Assembly: GCA_965248075.1 (NCBI GenBank)
Contig: CBDFIL010000002.1
Location: 806,001 to 870,000, forward strand
DNA: 64,000 nucleotides
Direction: 5' to 3'
Source of the DNA: VXNE01 sp965248075
Lineage (GTDB): Bacteria; Pseudomonadota; Gammaproteobacteria; Pseudomonadales; Azotimanducaceae
Both the position numbers and the translations under genes were made by a program. This document shows, one piece after another, positions 17,353 through 25,183 of the stretch. Numbering within the stretch: position 1 is the stretch's first letter; the number at the start of each line of letters is the position of its first letter. The notes beneath the pieces are model-generated. The model made no database searches. It was given only the letters and a program-made list of their open reading frames with translations, and was not told the origin of the DNA.

Positions 17353-19441
17353 ATGAGACACACGTCCGCGACCCTTGCATTGCTGCTGGCTGGCGACGGG
17401 CCATCCGGCGTACGCGGACGATCCGCAGAACACCGACTGGCCGCTGCTCGGCAACACCCACGAGATGCAGCACCACTCGGAGCTCGAAGAAGTCAACGCC
17501 GAGACGGTGAGTGAGCTCGGACTCGTCTGGTCCGTCGACCTCCCGACCGCGGACGGCCTGGTTGGCAATCCGCTCATCCAGGACGGTCGGATCTTCCAGA
17601 GCGGTTCTCGCAGCCAGGTCTTCGCGAACGATCTGCGCACAGGGAAGCTCCTGTGGACGTACGAGCCGCGCGCCGACGCCCCAGCCGGGAGCTCCTTGGA
17701 GGCCGCCTTCCAGCGGCTGAACCGGGGCGTGGCCCTCCACGACGATCTGGTGATCGTTGCCACCGCCGACTGCGCCCTCGTGGCCATCGAACAGGCAAGT
17801 GGCGAGAAGCGCTGGGAAGCGCAGGCCTGTGATCCTTCAGAACTGTACGCGATCACGGGAGCGCCGCGAGTGGGCGACGGGATGGTGTTCATCGGCAACA
17901 CCGGCGCTGAGATGGGCACGAACCGCGGCCACGTCAGTGCTTTCGACGCCAAGACCGGGCGTCATCTCTGGCGCTTCTACACAGTGCCGGGCGATCCCGA
18001 GAAGCCGCAGGAGAGCGAGCTCTACGAGATGGCGGCCGCCACCTGGGGTCAGGGCAAGACGCCCGGCGCGGGCAACCCCTGGGAGGGCATCACCTACGAT
18101 GCCAAGCTCTCGCAGCTCTACATCGGGACCAGCGGCGCGATTCCGATCGACCCGAGCAAGCGCGGCGAGGGAGCGGGCGATGAACTCTTCACCAGCTCAA
18201 TCGTGGCCCTCGACGCGAAGACCGGGGCGTACCGCTGGCACTTCAAGCAGGCGCCCGGGGATGGCTGGAACTACGAGCCGACCGGCATCATGGTCGCGAC
18301 GCTGCCCGTCGGACCCGGCGGCGCTGAGCGACGGGTCGTCTTCAGCGTCGGGAAGGATGGCTTCGTCTACGTCCTCGACGCGCAAACGGGCGCGTTCATC
18401 TCCGGGCGCAACTACGTGCGCGTTAACTGGGCCAAGGGCCTCGACGAGAGCACGGGCCGGCCGATCTACGATCCCGCGGCGCGTTGGTGGGAGCAGCCGG
18501 ACGGGGCCGTGGTGCTGCCCAATTCACTAGGGGCACATAGCTTCGAAGCCATGGCCTTCGATCCGAAGCAGAAGCTGCTCTTCATCCCGGCGGCGACCTA
18601 CCCCGAGTTCAAGAAGCTCGCCACGGAGGGCAGCAGCGCAGCAGAACTGGGGTATTCCTACGATTGGTACTACGGGAGCAAGGGACACCCCGGTTGGGAA
18701 TCCTTTGGCGAGGTCGTCGCGTGGGACCCGGTGACCCACACCGCGGTGTGGCGTCAGCGGCATGACTTGCCTTTGAACGGCGGACTGCTGCACACCGACG
18801 GCGGTCTGGTCTTCCAGGGCAGCGCGGACGGCTTCTTCAGCGCCTACGACAGCGCGACAGGGAAGAAGCTCTGGTCCGCGCCGGCGGGTGGGGCGATTCG
18901 TGGTGCGGCGTCGACAGTCATGGTCGACGGCCGTCAGATCATCATCGTCCCCAGTGGCAATGGCAGCACGTCGGTCACCGCAGCCCAACTCACGCGTTAC
19001 GCCTCGGTGCCGCGTTCCCGCAGTAAACCCCGGCTGCTCGCCTACGCGCTAGGCGGCAGCACCCCGGCACCACCCTGGGCCGACGTGCCACGCGTTCCAC
19101 AGCCCGCTGTCCCGCGCCTCGAGGCGGAGATGGCGAGCGCGGGCTCTGTGGTGTTCCTGGCGTGCGCGAGCTGCCATGGCTATGACGCCGAGTCGCTTCG
19201 GGGGTCCGCGATCGATCTGCGGCTACGCCTCACACCCAGCCCGGAGCACCTGAAGGCGGTCCTCGATGGTTCCCTCGAGGTGAAGGGGATGCCTCCCTTC
19301 GATCTTTCGGATGAGGACGTGCAGGCGCTGTACGCCTACCTCATCAACACGGCCTGGGATGCGTACGAGGCGCAGAAGACGACCAACGAACTTTCCACTA
19401 CCGATCCCTCACCTGCCGACACACCAAGGAGCCTCAGATGA
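17353..19441 (+). pseudogene. PQQ quinoprotein-cytochrome c, copy 4, frameshifted in signal peptide
   Basis: The expected ATG at 17353 has a strong AGGAGGAG site and begins MRHTSATLALLLA. A TGGC duplication (CTGGCTGGCG at ~17388) then throws the signal peptide out of frame. The remainder (QNTDWPLLGNTHEMQ onward) is an intact 680-residue frame with a cytochrome c motif CASCH at 19163. It could only be started from an in-frame TTG at 17375 without a proper signal peptide. It is the most divergent copy: GNTGAEMG keeps the Glu expected for metal binding, the active-site segment reads GDGWNYE, and codon usage is less G+C-rich. Its TGA overlaps the ATG of cupin 4 (ATGA), so the two were translationally coupled. 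A 4-base slip could be reversible; function is uncertain. Confidence 0.75.
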
Positions 19442-19845
19442 GCGATAGAGCATTTCTGATTGCGTTGGACAACCTGTCACACGACGACATGGAAGAAAAT
19501 CCGCCGCTTGAAGAAAAAGCGGTCGGTAACCCCCGCCGGATTCATTCTGGCCGCGACAGCAAAGGCTGGAGCAAACCGTTCTTTGGGGGCGACATCCTGT
19601 CACTTGTAGTGGACTTGGAGCCCCAGAAGTTTGAGGTAGAAGACGTTGGTTACGATGAATTCATTCACGTGCTCGACGGTAGCCTGATCCTGACTGACAA
19701 GAAAGGTCACGCGCAGCGATTCGAAGCAGGAGAGTTCCTGGTCATGCCGAAAGGCTTTTCCGGCACCTGGGAGACGTTAGGCAACTACCGGGAACTGGTG
19801 GTCATAGAGGCCAAGACGTTTGCAGATGAAATGAGCAAACCATAG
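19438..19845 (+). CDS. Cupin-domain protein 4, AT-richer, coupled to quinoprotein copy 4
   Basis: 135 residues, MSDRAFLIALDNLSHDDMEE..., with the cupin core YDEFIHVLDGSLILTDKKG and FEAGEFLVMPKGFSGTWE. No signal peptide. ATG at 19438 overlaps the stop of copy 4, which decides the start. Its codon use (many A/T-ending codons, GAA, AAA) differs from the other cupins and it lacks their APVRIDPAVLAG leader, so the copy 4/cupin 4 pair probably has a separate origin. It ends without a REP1 head. Confidence 0.8.
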   Translation: MSDRAFLIALDNLSHDDMEENPPLEEKAVGNPRRIHSGRDSKGWSKPFFGGDILSLVVDLEPQKFEVEDVGYDEFIHVLDGSLILTDKKGHAQRFEAGEFLVMPKGFSGTWETLGNYRELVVIEAKTFADEMSKP

Positions 19846-19948
19846 AGAGGTCTCGCAAAAAAGTTCTTAGAGATGCATAGCATGAAGTTCATCCGTTCCC
19901 GGCCGGATTGAATGACTGTGCGAGTGCGGTTTGGTATGTATTTACCAA

Positions 19949-20098
19949 TACGACGAGTTCATCTACATCCTGGCGGGTGAGCTCGTGCTGACCGGTGCGG
20001 ACGAGGGCGTGGAGGCCCTGCGGGCCTACCTGGTCAATCTCGCTTGGGACGCCCACGAGGCGCAGGACGGCGCTGCAGGGACCGAGAGTACGCATTGA
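19949..20098 (+). pseudogene. In-frame cupin/quinoprotein fusion scrap
   Basis: Fifty codons: the first 21 (YDEFIYILAGELVLTGADEGV) are the middle of a cupin. They continue without a frame change into the end of a quinoprotein cytochrome c domain (EALRAYLVNLAWDAHEAQDG...STH, stop). The join lies in GCGGACGAGGGCGTG, a stretch that the cupin (GCGGACGACGGCGTG) and quinoprotein genes share, pointing to recombination at microhomology. No start or ribosome site; a relic. The stretch 19846-19948 before it holds nothing recognisable. Confidence 0.8.
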
Positions 20099-20154
20099 GG
20101 ACACACGGCGGGGATAGCCCCGGGCAAATCGCTACGAAGGAGGAAGCAGGAACC

Positions 20155-20637
20155 ATGATCCGAACACGCAGGAATCACACGCTCGCCGCGACGGGACTCG
20201 TGCTCGCACTGGCGGCCGCGGGCAACGCCAGGGCCGACGGCGCTCCGGTACGCATCGACCCGGCCGTGCTCGCCGGGGAGGGTCTGGAAGCGCTGCCGCC
20301 GCGCGACCCGTCCATCACCCTGTCGCAGCGGGACGACAAGTCCTCCGCCAAGTCCGTGTTCGAGGGCGACATCGTCTCCGTGGTGTTCGAGTCGGGGCCG
20401 GCCGTACTGAAGGTGGAAGACTTCTGGTACGACGAGTTCATCTACATCCTGGAAGGCGGCCTCGTGCTGACCGGCACGGACGGTGTCGCCCACACCTTCG
20501 AGACGGGCGACTACCTGGTGCTGCCGAAGGGATGGTCAGGCACCTGGGAGATGGTGGGCGAAACCTATCGGGAACTCATCGTCATCGAGACCGAGACGTA
20601 TCTCCAGAGCATGCAGGAACTCGGAACGGACCCGTAG
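20155..20637 (+). CDS. Cupin-domain protein 5, exported
   Basis: 160 residues. ATG at 20155 follows AAGGAGGAAG and starts a Sec signal peptide (MIRTRRNHTLAATGLVLALAA...ARADG). The mature part is nearly the same as cupin 2 (GAPVRIDPAVLAGEGLEALP, YDEFIYILEGGLVLTGTDG, DYLVLPKGWSGTWE), so it is likely periplasmic. The leader GCATTGAGGACACAC is shared with cupins 1 and 3. The intact quinoprotein partner is gone, leaving only the scrap just upstream. Stop TAG at 20635-20637 comes from a REP1 head. Confidence 0.8.
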   Translation: MIRTRRNHTLAATGLVLALAAAGNARADGAPVRIDPAVLAGEGLEALPPRDPSITLSQRDDKSSAKSVFEGDIVSVVFESGPAVLKVEDFWYDEFIYILEGGLVLTGTDGVAHTFETGDYLVLPKGWSGTWEMVGETYRELIVIETETYLQSMQELGTDP

Positions 20638-20659
20638 GGGAGACCCTCGTGGTCTCCCG
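20634..20659 (+). repeat. REP1 copy forming the cupin 5 stop codon
   Basis: Stem GAGACC/GGTCTC, loop CTCGT instead of CTTGT, intact GTAGGGG head. Confidence 0.9.
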
Positions 20660-20792
20660 TCCCCGTCCCTGACCCTCACGACAGCCCGCGATGGCGTCTG
20701 GTGAAGTCGGAACGGGCCGCCCCGAGGGACGATCCGACGCCTGACCGCGCCGTTGTACCATGCCGCGTTGCACCGCGCGGCAGGGACAACGG

Positions 20793-21662
20793 ATGGACTA
20801 CGGCTTCTTCGGCTTCAACCTCGGCCCGTTCGACAATCCCGACTCCATCGAGCGCATCGTCGTGACCGCGGAGCAGCTCGGGTACGAGTCTGTCTGGACG
20901 GCCGAGCACGTGCTCATGATGGACCCGGAGCAGCCCGTATTGCCCGTGGCGCCGGACGTGTGCTTCATGGACTCCGTGGCGAGCCTCGCCTTCGCGGCGG
21001 CGAAGACCGAACGCATCCGCATCGGCTCCGGCATCATCCTGATCGCCCAGCGCGAGCCGATCGTGCTGGCCAAGGAACTCGCGAGCATCGATGTCCTCTC
21101 CAGGGGGCGCCTGGTGGTCGGCGTCGGCGTCGGCTTCGTGCCCGGCGAGTTCGAGGCGTTCGGGATACCGTGGGAAGAACGCGGGCTGCGTACGAGCGAG
21201 CACATCGAGGTGCTGCGCACGCTGTGGACCCAGGAAAAGCCGGCGTTCGACGGACAGTTCACGCGGTTCTCGGGGATCCAGTCCCGCCCCCAACCCCTCC
21301 AGAAGCCGCATCCGCCGATCGTCGTGGGCGGGGACTCGCAGGCGGCTTTCCGCCGCGCGGTGGCCCAGGGCAACGGCTGGTACGGGTGGCGCGACGTCGA
21401 CGGCACGGCGGCGACGATGCAGGTGCTGGCCGAGACGGCCAGGGAGACGGAGCGCCCCGCGTCCCTCGGGCGCCTCGAGATCATCATCACGCCCGGGGGG
21501 CCGATCGACGGCGACACAGCGAAGCGCTACGAGGACCTCGGCGTCGACCGCCTCATCCTCGTGCGCGACGCGTTCGAGGCGAAGACCGCGCCCGGCCGGG
21601 AAGTGGACGACGCTATCGTCGCGTTCCTCGAGGACCAGGCTCGCGAGGTTGGGATCGCATAG
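20793..21662 (+). CDS. LLM-class flavin-dependent oxidoreductase
   Basis: 289 residues from ATG at 20793 (MDYGFFGFNLGPFDNP); the frame is open from 20760 but the family begins here. Luciferase-like TIM-barrel features: AEQLGYESVWTAEHVLM, TERIRIGSGIILIAQREPIV, LVVGVGVGFVPGEFEAFGI, PHPPIVVGGDSQAAFRRAV. Such proteins use FMN or F420 to oxidise or reduce small molecules; the cofactor cannot be decided here. It lies between the cupin array and receptor 3 and may belong to the same catabolic unit. A different LLM protein is at 33094. Confidence 0.85.
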   Translation: MDYGFFGFNLGPFDNPDSIERIVVTAEQLGYESVWTAEHVLMMDPEQPVLPVAPDVCFMDSVASLAFAAAKTERIRIGSGIILIAQREPIVLAKELASIDVLSRGRLVVGVGVGFVPGEFEAFGIPWEERGLRTSEHIEVLRTLWTQEKPAFDGQFTRFSGIQSRPQPLQKPHPPIVVGGDSQAAFRRAVAQGNGWYGWRDVDGTAATMQVLAETARETERPASLGRLEIIITPGGPIDGDTAKRYEDLGVDRLILVRDAFEAKTAPGREVDDAIVAFLEDQAREVGIA

Positions 21663-21673
21663 GAGCTTGCGAC

Positions 21674-21702
21674 GTAGGAGTTTCGCATCGCGAAACTCCT
21701 AC
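21674..21702. repeat. Perfect 13-base inverted repeat, GTAG-ended
   Basis: GTAGGAGTTTCGC and GCGAAACTCCTAC separated by three bases, 11 bases after the LLM stop. It could act as a transcription end hairpin, though no T run follows. A related AGTTTCGC/GCGAAACT hairpin is at 62928. Confidence 0.75.
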
Positions 21703-21979
21703 CCATCCACGAGGATGGGCCGCGACCGTCAGGTCGCGCCTGGCGCCCCGCAACCGTCGCCTGCGGCTCCGCTCGCGGCCCAGCCCCACCGGCCCACGCG
21801 CCCGCGCCGTTCTACGGCGCGGCCTCCTGGGCTGCTGGCCCGCCCGGGCTTCGCGCAAGAGTGGACAAGAGAGTAGAGTGTGCGCGTGGGGGGGCCGGCC
21901 TACGTACGCGCTGGCAAGTGGAAAGAGTCCGTGGCGGGATTCGCTCGCGGGATAACGTGTTCACATTGGGGACCGGGAC
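21703..21979. other. Intergenic region before receptor 3
   Basis: GC-rich sequence with small hairpins (GCGCCGT/ACGGCGC at ~21809-21825) and no convincing gene. The receptor 3 promoter should lie near its right end, but no clear -35/-10 pair was seen. Confidence 0.5.
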
Positions 21980-24178
21980 ATGAACGCATCCGGATGGAAC
22001 GTTCGGGGTTCGACGACCGCGGCGATGGTGGCCGCGCTTTGCTTCGGGGCTTACGCGGAGGAACCGACCGGGGCGGCAGACGACGCGCGCCCGGTGCTGG
22101 AAGAGATCATCGTCTCCGCGCAGAAGCGCAACGAGTCGGTCCAGGAAGTGCCGATCGCGATTTCGGCCTTCACGGGCGAGTCGCTGCGGGAGACCGGCAT
22201 CAAGGACTCGCAGGAGCTGGTGAAGGCCGTGCCGGGCATGTCCGGGAGCTTTTCGAGCAACTACATGTTCATCACGGTGCGGGGCATCAATGCCGGTACG
22301 TACACCGCCGCGTCGGAACCGGCGCTGGGCCTGTACACCGACGGCATCTATCACGGTCGCCACGGCGCCGCGCTCGGCACGTACTTCGACCTGGAGCGCG
22401 TCGAGGTGCTGAAAGGTCCGCAGGGCCTGCTGTTCGGACGCAACGCTTCGTCCGGAGCGATCCACGTCATCACGGCGAAGCCGGACCTGGATGCCACGGA
22501 GGCTTTTGTCGCGGCGGGCGCCGGGGAGCGGGGCCGGCAGACTCTCGAGGCGATGGTGAACCAGCCGCTCGGTGACAACTGGGCGTTGCGGGCGGCCGTC
22601 CTGCACAAGGAAGAGGACGGCTACGTCCGCAATCTGACGACGGGCGACGACCACCTCTGGTATGACGTGAGCGCGGCACGGGTGTCCCTGCGCCACGAGA
22701 ACGACTGGGGCGACGCGACCCTTGTCGCCCGCTACGAGGATCGGGAACAGAGTGGCGTGGCCTACCTCCCGATGAACCCCGACGGTTCGCTCCTCTGGGG
22801 GGACGAACTCTCGGCGAACCCGGGTTGGGAGGACCTCGATCTGGTCGAGCATGCCGAGACGAGGCTGACGGTCAACATCGACCTCCCGGGGACGATGACG
22901 CTCAGGTCGCTGACTGGCTTCTACACCAACAACTTCACCTACCAGGAGGACTGGGACGGGACCCAGTTCGGGTTGGGAAACTGGGCTTCGCACCAGGAAA
23001 GTGACTACCTCAGCCAGGAGTTCGTGCTTGCGGACGCGGGCGCGCGGCTCTCCTGGTTCGCCGGTGTGAGTCTCTACGCTGAGGATATCGACTACAGACT
23101 GCACCACTTCACCGACGATGTCGGCTTCCTGTTCGGGCTCCCGTTCCCACTCTCGTTCGACGAAACGGGGGAGATTCTGGGGGAATACCGGGGTTGGGCC
23201 GTGTACGGCGATACGAAGTGGCAACTCACCGATTCCCTGGACCTGAGCGTCGGGGCGCGCTACACCGCCGACGAGCGGGACGGGGTGGTCGACATCAAGG
23301 GCCAGGCGTTCCTCTTCTCGGTGTACACGCCCGAACCGGTATCGGACACGGCAGACTGGACGGACTTCTCGCCGCGCGCCGCGCTCAGGTACTTCGCCCG
23401 CGACGACCTGATGTTCTACGGCTCTGTGAGCAGGGGCTTCAAGGCCGGCGGCTTCGACACGAACCGCCTGTCGGAGCCCGCGGACCCGTTCACGCTGCTG
23501 GCGCCCCCCGGCGCCACCCTCGCGACCTATGACGCCGAGGAGGTCCTGTCGTACGAGGCAGGTGCGAAAGCGAGTCTGCTCGACGACCGCCTGCGGCTGG
23601 CGGCGGCGGTTTTCTCCTATGACTACAAGGACCGGCAGATCGACGTCTTCGACCCTGTCTCGCAGCTGATCGGCATTCTCAATGTCGGAGAAGTCCAGGG
23701 CCAGGGCGCGGAGTTGGAGTTGCAGTGGGTTCTCAATCGCCATTGGGACGTGCAGCTCGCGGTGGGGTTCACCGACGCGGAGTCCCGGGGAATTCCCGCC
23801 GCCGCGTGCGATGGGCTGAACTGCGACGGCCACAGGCCGCCGGTAACCCCCGAGCACACGGCATCCGGGGCGGTCAACGCCCGCTACCCGATGGCGCGTG
23901 GGGACCTGATCGGCATGGTGGAGTTCTTCTGGCAGTCCGATTTTTACGGGGGCCTGAACAATCACCCGTATTCGCTCGTCGACTCATCCGGCAAGGCAAA
24001 CGTGCGGGTGGGCTGGGAGAACGAGCAATGGCGGGTCGTGGCGTACGTGGAGAACGTTGGCGACGAGGTTTCCCTCGAGAGCCGCTTCTTCAGCCCCAGT
24101 TTTCAGCTCGCCCTCAATGCTTCGCGTCCGCGGACCGCGGGCATAGACATCAGTTACCGGTTCTCCGCCAACCGGTAG
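21980..24178 (+). CDS. TonB-dependent outer-membrane receptor 3
   Basis: 732 residues from ATG at 21980. Signal region, TonB box-like EEIIVSAQKRNES, plug (VEVLKGPQGLLFGRNASSGA), barrel. It is closely related to receptor 2 across its length, which points to a duplication inside the array. The barrel's terminal YRF is followed by SANR before the stop; that stop (24176-24178) is the head of a cut-down REP1 whose sequence decays after GTAGGGGCGG. Import substrate unknown. Confidence 0.9.
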   Translation: MNASGWNVRGSTTAAMVAALCFGAYAEEPTGAADDARPVLEEIIVSAQKRNESVQEVPIAISAFTGESLRETGIKDSQELVKAVPGMSGSFSSNYMFITVRGINAGTYTAASEPALGLYTDGIYHGRHGAALGTYFDLERVEVLKGPQGLLFGRNASSGAIHVITAKPDLDATEAFVAAGAGERGRQTLEAMVNQPLGDNWALRAAVLHKEEDGYVRNLTTGDDHLWYDVSAARVSLRHENDWGDATLVARYEDREQSGVAYLPMNPDGSLLWGDELSANPGWEDLDLVEHAETRLTVNIDLPGTMTLRSLTGFYTNNFTYQEDWDGTQFGLGNWASHQESDYLSQEFVLADAGARLSWFAGVSLYAEDIDYRLHHFTDDVGFLFGLPFPLSFDETGEILGEYRGWAVYGDTKWQLTDSLDLSVGARYTADERDGVVDIKGQAFLFSVYTPEPVSDTADWTDFSPRAALRYFARDDLMFYGSVSRGFKAGGFDTNRLSEPADPFTLLAPPGATLATYDAEEVLSYEAGAKASLLDDRLRLAAAVFSYDYKDRQIDVFDPVSQLIGILNVGEVQGQGAELELQWVLNRHWDVQLAVGFTDAESRGIPAAACDGLNCDGHRPPVTPEHTASGAVNARYPMARGDLIGMVEFFWQSDFYGGLNNHPYSLVDSSGKANVRVGWENEQWRVVAYVENVGDEVSLESRFFSPSFQLALNASRPRTAGIDISYRFSANR

Positions 24179-24203
24179 GGGCGGAGGAAATTCGGACCGG
24201 ATT

Positions 24204-24332
24204 GTAGCGCCCCATAGCCGGTCCGGCGCTTCGCTGCCGCTGCGCGCCGACGCCGCCTCCGGCCCAGCCACGCCGACCTCCCATGGAACAATCGCCGCCG
24301 GTCGCTGCGCTCCCGTCATCGCTTGTTCCATG
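24204..24332 (-). repeat. REP2 element, copy 2
   Basis: Reads GTAGCGCCCCATAGCCGG from its left end and ends with a hairpin bounded by CATGGAAC and GTTCCATG. It is directly joined to a REP1 copy at 24333. Confidence 0.75.
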
Positions 24333-24466
24333 CAAGGGGCGACGCTTGTCGTCGCCCGTGTCGGGGTAATGCACGAATTCGAAACGCAACGCGGTAGGGG
24401 CGACCCTTGTGGTCGCCCGGGGATGTCCACGAATTCGAAACGGGACGCCACAAGGGCGTCCGCTAC
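24333..24466. repeat. REP1 cluster upstream of vapBC
   Basis: Plus copy 24333-24358 (stem GCGACG/CGTCGC, head changed to GCAAGGGG), plus copy 24394-24419 (stem GCGACC/GGTCGC) and minus copy 24441-24466 (stem GACGCC/GGCGTC, one head base changed). CACGAATTCGAAACG spacers lie between them. No gene is present in 24179-24537. Confidence 0.85.
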
Positions 24467-24537
24467 CTCCTCTGTGCCGAGGATTGGAATATGAAGGCTG
24501 GGTTGTCTGTAATCTCGTGTTGGGAGAATATGGAAGT

Positions 24538-24741
24538 ATGAAGACGACCATAGATATTCCAGATCGGGAGCTCGCCGACATAATCCGCTTCACCGGCGCC
24601 AGGACGAAGCGTCAGGCGGTGGTCAGCGTGATCGCTGATTTCAACCGCCGCAAGCGCCTCGCCGAACTGGTGAAGTATGCCGGTACGTGTCCGGACCTGA
24701 TCGCCCCGGAGGAGTTGCGGGAGCAGCGTCGGAAGGAGTAA
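24538..24741 (+). CDS. vapB: VapB-type antitoxin
   Basis: 67 residues: MKTTIDIPDRELADIIRFTGARTKRQAVVSVI..., the short VapB/AHH-like DNA-binding fold (TTIDIPDRELADI followed by a KRQAV helix) with a charged C-terminal tail (EELREQRRKE) that would cover the toxin. It should neutralise the toxin encoded four bases downstream and repress their shared promoter. ATG at 24538 has only a weak purine-rich site (GAGAATATGGAAG). Confidence 0.8.
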   Translation: MKTTIDIPDRELADIIRFTGARTKRQAVVSVIADFNRRKRLAELVKYAGTCPDLIAPEELREQRRKE

Positions 24742-24745
24742 GCCG

Positions 24746-25117
24746 TTGATCCTGGTGGACACGTCGTCCTGGATCCACCTCCTTCGGCCGACCGGCGACC
24801 CGGTCGTTCGTGTACGGGTCGAGGCGGCGCTGACTTCAGGCGCCGCATGCTGGTGTCCGCTGGTTCAACTCGAACTGTGGACCGGTGCGCGGGGAGGCCA
24901 CGAGCAGGGTGTGTTGCGGCACTTTGCGGAGGTTCTGCCCGAACTGCCGATCGATGAAGCCGTTTGGCGGCTGTCCCACGAACTCGCCAGGGGCGCGCGG
25001 TCGCGGGGAGTCACGGTACCCGCGACCGACATCGTCATTGCCGCATGCGCCCGCCGCCACGACGCGGACATCGAATCCGCCGACGAGGACTTCGCCTTCC
25101 TGGCATCCGTGACCTGA
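24746..25117 (+). CDS. vapC: VapC-type PIN-domain toxin
   Basis: 123 residues from a TTG start, chosen because GGAAGGAG lies just ahead and MILVDTSSW is the expected start. Acidic PIN residues are present: D5 (VDTSSW), Glu in LELW, Asp in PATDIVIAAC, Asp in SADEDF. It is expected to be an Mg-dependent ribonuclease cutting RNA such as initiator tRNA, as known for the family. It forms a two-gene operon with vapB. Confidence 0.85.
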   Translation: MILVDTSSWIHLLRPTGDPVVRVRVEAALTSGAACWCPLVQLELWTGARGGHEQGVLRHFAEVLPELPIDEAVWRLSHELARGARSRGVTVPATDIVIAACARRHDADIESADEDFAFLASVT

Positions 25118-25157
25118 CTGCGCGACGATGGAACGGGGTTGTGCGTGAATTCGAGAA

Positions 25158-25183
25158 CGGGACGCCACAAGGGCGTCCCCTAC
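25158..25183 (-). repeat. REP1 copy forming the acyl-CoA dehydrogenase stop codon
   Basis: Stem GACGCC/GGCGTC, loop CTTGT, intact head; its TAG at 25182-25180 is the stop codon. It lies between convergent vapC and the dehydrogenase gene. Confidence 0.9.
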
